The position numbers and the translations under genes were made by a program. Below are positions 61,598 through 64,000 of a DNA stretch of 64,000 nucleotides, piece after piece (position 1 is the stretch's first letter; every line of letters starts with the position of its first letter). The notes under the pieces were generated by a model that was not told the origin of the DNA, did not search any database, and was given only the letters and a program-made list of their open reading frames with translations. The DNA comes from JBBQYA01 sp038209155 (GTDB lineage Bacteria > Bacteroidota > Bacteroidia > Sphingobacteriales > Sphingobacteriaceae), in NCBI GenBank assembly GCA_038209155.1, contig JBBQYA010000002.1:1-64000 (forward strand), read 5' to 3'.

Positions 61598-62149
61598 TTA
61601 TTTCAGAAATAATTTCAATTCGTTTTCTAAGCTTGCACCCCGAAGATTTTTTGCAATGATTTTTCCACTTCCATCTATTAAAAAATTGGTAGGAATAGCC
61701 TCAACCATATAAGATGCAGCCGCTGGAGAATTCCAACCAGCTAAATCTCCTACATGATAAGTCCATTTTAAATTATCTTTTACAATAGCCGCTTTCCAAG
61801 CCTCAGCTTTAGTATCCAATGAAACACTATAAACGGTAAAACCATTTCCGTTTTTAAATTTCTTGTCTTTATATTGATCAAAAGCATTTACAACCGTAGG
61901 ATTTTCTTTTCTGCACGGACCGCACCAAGACGCCCAAAAATCAATTAAAACAACTTTTTTTCTTAACGAAGAAAGCTTGATCTCTTTACCATTTGGATCT
62001 TTTAAAATAATTTCTGGTGCTGTGTCGCCAACTTTTATTCCAGTAGTTGCACTTTTAATTTCTGTTTTTTTGGGAATAATAAAACTAAACCCGATAAAAG
62101 CTATGGCAGCTACTATTACTGCCAGCGTTAATTTTTTTGTACTATTCAT
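61598..62149 (-). CDS. TlpA-family thiol-disulfide oxidoreductase
   Basis: This 183-residue protein has an N-terminal membrane anchor or signal (~7-25) and a thioredoxin-like domain with the redox motif WASWCGPCRKE. The TlpA/ResA type insert (GDTAPEIILKDPNGKEIKLSSL) precedes it. It reduces or oxidises periplasmic thiols, for example in cytochrome c maturation; no partner is visible. Its ATG overlaps the stop of the ABC ATPase by four bases, so they are translationally coupled. Confidence 0.92.
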   Translation of the reverse strand: MNSTKKLTLAVIVAAIAFIGFSFIIPKKTEIKSATTGIKVGDTAPEIILKDPNGKEIKLSSLRKKVVLIDFWASWCGPCRKENPTVVNAFDQYKDKKFKNGNGFTVYSVSLDTKAEAWKAAIVKDNLKWTYHVGDLAGWNSPAAASYMVEAIPTNFLIDGSGKIIAKNLRGASLENELKLFLK

Positions 62150-62838
62150 AAGTTTTCTATTTCTATTCGTTCTTCTATTATTTTACCGTTTTCGCATCTG
62201 ATAATTCTGGAAGGGAAACGTTCAATCATTCTGTAATCGTGTGTTGCCATTAAAACTGCTGTGCCGTTTCTGCAAATTTCTTTTAGCAATAGCATGATTT
62301 CTACAGATGTATCTGGATCTAAATTTCCAGTGGGTTCATCCGCTAAAATTATTTCTGGATTGTTTACCAATGCTCTTGCAATTACAACTCTTTGCTGTTC
62401 ACCACCAGAAAGTTCGTATGGCATTTTGTTTATTTTGTTTTCCAAGCCTACCAAAGCCATTACATCTTCTATTCTTTGTTTGATAGATAATTCATTGTTC
62501 CAACCGGTAGCATGCATCACAAACTCCAAATTTTTTCCAGTCGTTCTGTCTGTTAATAATTGAAAATCCTGAAAAACGATCCCTAATTTTCTTCTTAAAA
62601 ATGGAATTTCTTGGTCTTTGATCGTATTTAAATCAAATCCTGCTACATTTCCTTGACCATTTTCAATTGAAATATCGCCATAAATTGTTCTGAGCAAACT
62701 GCTTTTTCCACTTCCTGTTTGACCGATCATGAATACAAATTCGCCACTATGAATAGCAAGATTTACATCATATAAAACTTGATGATCATGATGGAAAACA
62801 TCCACATTTTTTAAACTTATTACAGAATGATCTTCCAT
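62146..62838 (-). CDS. ftsE: FtsE-like ABC transporter ATP-binding protein
   Basis: This 230-residue ATPase has Walker A GQTGSGKSS, signature LSGGEQQRV, Walker B IILADEPTGNLD and the H-loop ATHDYRM. The pattern (NTIKDQEIPFLRRKLGIVFQDFQLL) is that of FtsE, which with FtsX governs septal peptidoglycan hydrolases; LolD-type ATPases are similar. No ftsX gene is adjacent in this window. It is followed by the TlpA-like gene with a 4-base overlap. Confidence 0.85.
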   Translation of the reverse strand: MEDHSVISLKNVDVFHHDHQVLYDVNLAIHSGEFVFMIGQTGSGKSSLLRTIYGDISIENGQGNVAGFDLNTIKDQEIPFLRRKLGIVFQDFQLLTDRTTGKNLEFVMHATGWNNELSIKQRIEDVMALVGLENKINKMPYELSGGEQQRVVIARALVNNPEIILADEPTGNLDPDTSVEIMLLLKEICRNGTAVLMATHDYRMIERFPSRIIRCENGKIIEERIEIENL

Positions 62839-63041
62839 TACATAGATATTTTTTGAATAATGCCAAAAGGCATCTGTTGAAAATAGTTTGTTAATTCAAG
62901 AGTTCGTGCACCTAACCCACATTTTTCTAATGCTTTTTCTGGTCTATCTACTCTAAAATAGGCGAGAAGCGTAAACTTGTCATCGCGAAGTTGAATATAA
63001 TCTGGAATTTTGGCTACGCCTTTTACTTTGATTGCGTACAA
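62838..63041 (-). CDS. Small conserved protein of unknown function
   Basis: This 67-residue protein begins at TTG (complement 63039-63041) and has no signal peptide. It contains YIQLRDDKFTLLAYFRVDRPEKALEKCG and resembles short Bacteroidota proteins found next to ftsE in related genomes (from memory). Its end overlaps the ftsE start by one base, supporting expression as part of that unit. Function unknown. Confidence 0.6.
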   Translation of the reverse strand: MYAIKVKGVAKIPDYIQLRDDKFTLLAYFRVDRPEKALEKCGLGARTLELTNYFQQMPFGIIQKISM

Positions 63042-63055
63042 AATGAAATATAAAA

Positions 63056-63346
63056 TTAAATTAAAGGCTGAACTTTTAAATGATGAAATTTTGATTTGCG
63101 ATTTCTGAAAAATTCATCCATATCAGCTTTCATAATACTCATTCTGACTTTTAACGTTCCAAAACGAGTATTTAGCATATCATCATAATTTTTGTCGGAT
63201 GCTATACCAAAGACTTTTTCCAACTCTTCATGAAATTCTTCTTGAGTATGTTGTTTCAAATGCTGTATCATAAGCTCTGCAACTTCAGTTGCCTGATCTT
63301 GAGTTAGTTCAGTTTTTTTTGAAATTTTGTCAACCAATGATTCCAT
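63056..63346 (-). CDS. Small alpha-helical protein of unknown function
   Basis: This 96-residue protein is predicted mostly helical and charged (LTQDQATEVAELMIQHLKQHTQEEFHEELEKVFG). It has no signal or membrane segment. It lies between the acyl-CoA reductase gene and the 67-residue gene on the same strand, with short gaps, so it is probably cotranscribed. The start is ATG 63344-63346. No family recognised. Confidence 0.6.
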   Translation of the reverse strand: MESLVDKISKKTELTQDQATEVAELMIQHLKQHTQEEFHEELEKVFGIASDKNYDDMLNTRFGTLKVRMSIMKADMDEFFRNRKSKFHHLKVQPLI

Positions 63347-63391
63347 TGCTTCGAGGTTAATTTTATGTAAAGTTAAACTTCTTTTTTGTGT

Positions 63392-64000
63392 TTACTGTAA
63401 ATTTTCTAAAAATTTTGGAATGTCCACTCCATCTGCATAATCCATAAGTCCGGGTTGCTGAGTACTGCCAAAAGGAATCGAGTTTTCTATTTCTAAAGAA
63501 CTTACCAAACATTGAAGTGAGTTTGAATTCTCCTTCAAATAATGCTTTAAAGTATTTAAATCGCTATATTTTTCGTAATAAATTACAGAAATTGGACTTT
63601 GAAAACTCGTATTTTCTGCAATGCTTAAAAACTCGTTTGCTAAATGTTCTGCTTTATTCATCAAAAGTAAAGTTCGATTATAATCGTAATTATTTTTGTA
63701 CTTGAAATGAGAATCTATTTCTTTAAAATGATAAGAAGCATCAAATAATGGACTGAAATTATAATCTTCCGGCACATAAATTTTAGAAACACTTCTACAA
63801 CCTAAACCAAAATAGGTGAAAATATCCGAACAAAGATTTTTTAATTCTGTTTCTGATTCTTTACCATCTAAAACAGCAGCCGAATTTCTGTTTTTACGAA
63901 TCACATGTGGATATTTTCCAAAATAATAATCGAAATATCTGGCTGTATTATTACTTCCGGTGGCAATTACTGCATCAAAATTGGCAAGTCTATCCGTAAA
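63392..64000 (-). CDS. Acyl-CoA reductase (LuxC-like), C-terminal part, cut by the window edge
   Basis: The minus-strand frame is open from the window edge at 64000 to the stop at 63392, about 202 codons, so the true start lies outside. The sequence VIATGSNNTARYFDYYFGKYP at the edge, followed by RKNRNSAAVLDGKES and CSDIFTYFGLGCRSVSKIYVP, matches LuxC-type acyl-CoA reductases. The latter motif contains the likely catalytic Cys region of this ALDH-like fold. The enzyme reduces acyl-CoA to aldehyde with NADPH. No luciferase genes are in view, so a role in other lipid metabolism is likely. Confidence 0.85.
   Translation of the reverse strand, partial: FTDRLANFDAVIATGSNNTARYFDYYFGKYPHVIRKNRNSAAVLDGKESETELKNLCSDIFTYFGLGCRSVSKIYVPEDYNFSPLFDASYHFKEIDSHFKYKNNYDYNRTLLLMNKAEHLANEFLSIAENTSFQSPISVIYYEKYSDLNTLKHYLKENSNSLQCLVSSLEIENSIPFGSTQQPGLMDYADGVDIPKFLENLQ

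Noticed and set aside
1..64000. CRISPR arrays, tRNA or rRNA genes, insertion sequences, prophage or toxin-antitoxin modules
   Set aside because: Reading through the window I found no repeat-spacer pattern, cloverleaf, transposase, integrase or phage structural gene.

Overview
This AT-rich window comes from a member of the Bacteroidota. The lines of evidence are several large TonB-dependent receptors with an N-terminal carboxypeptidase-regulatory-like domain, proteins with type IX secretion (T9SS) C-terminal sorting domains, PorT and PorV/PorQ-family proteins, a DUF4249 lipoprotein, and promoters with the Bacteroidota -7 box TAnnTTTG. I cannot name a genus. Coding density is high. I saw no rRNA, tRNA, CRISPR array, insertion sequence or phage module, so most of this is core chromosome.

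Layout. Positions 1-7 kb hold small metabolic and secreted-protein genes: a FAH-family hydrolase, a DinB-like protein, an NRDE protein, a membrane-anchored ATP-grasp protein, two T9SS cargo proteins, a lipoprotein hydrolase and a LysE-like exporter. Positions 7-17.2 kb hold a PAS/GAF hybrid histidine kinase, the Kup potassium transporter, an APC permease, a PAP2 phosphatase and an M3 oligoendopeptidase, followed by a structured non-coding element at about 17.22-17.34 kb. Positions 17.5-21.7 kb hold a divergent pair of units: engB-ubiA/mqnP leftward, and ubiE/menG-porT-SDR-yqeY rightward. Positions 21.9-30.7 kb are an envelope-biogenesis series: hydrolase, CBS protein, nadK, DUF6089 protein, uppS, bamA, two skp/ompH genes and murI.

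Positions 31-35.6 kb carry the most unusual locus. An ECF sigma factor gene is cut off inside its DNA-binding HTH and fused in frame to the C-terminal surface-repeat part of what looks like an STN/carboxypeptidase-like receptor protein. A TonB-dependent receptor and a DUF4249 lipoprotein follow. The sigma fusion gene and the receptor gene share the element GGGTA-N14-TGTCATA upstream, which looks like an ECF promoter pair.

Positions 35.7-46.3 kb (minus strand) hold a TPR protein, a barrel protein, an HU-CCDC81/SPOR protein, an ExbB-ExbD-TonB energy module, folC and an AI-2E family permease. Positions 46.7-51.5 kb hold another T9SS cargo protein, a TonB-dependent receptor and pyrR-pyrB. Positions 51.9-58.4 kb are a tight four-gene outer-membrane operon: lipoprotein, TonB-dependent receptor, PorV/PorQ-like barrel and NHL-type lipoprotein. 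Positions 58.5-64 kb hold a small secreted protein, grpE-dnaJ, a TlpA/FtsE-like group and the start of an acyl-CoA reductase cut by the window edge.

The genes fit together as an envelope-focused region. BamA/Skp insert barrels, ExbBD-TonB powers the receptors, and T9SS parts (PorT, PorV-like) export the CTD cargo. UppS, MurI and PAP2 feed cell-wall synthesis.
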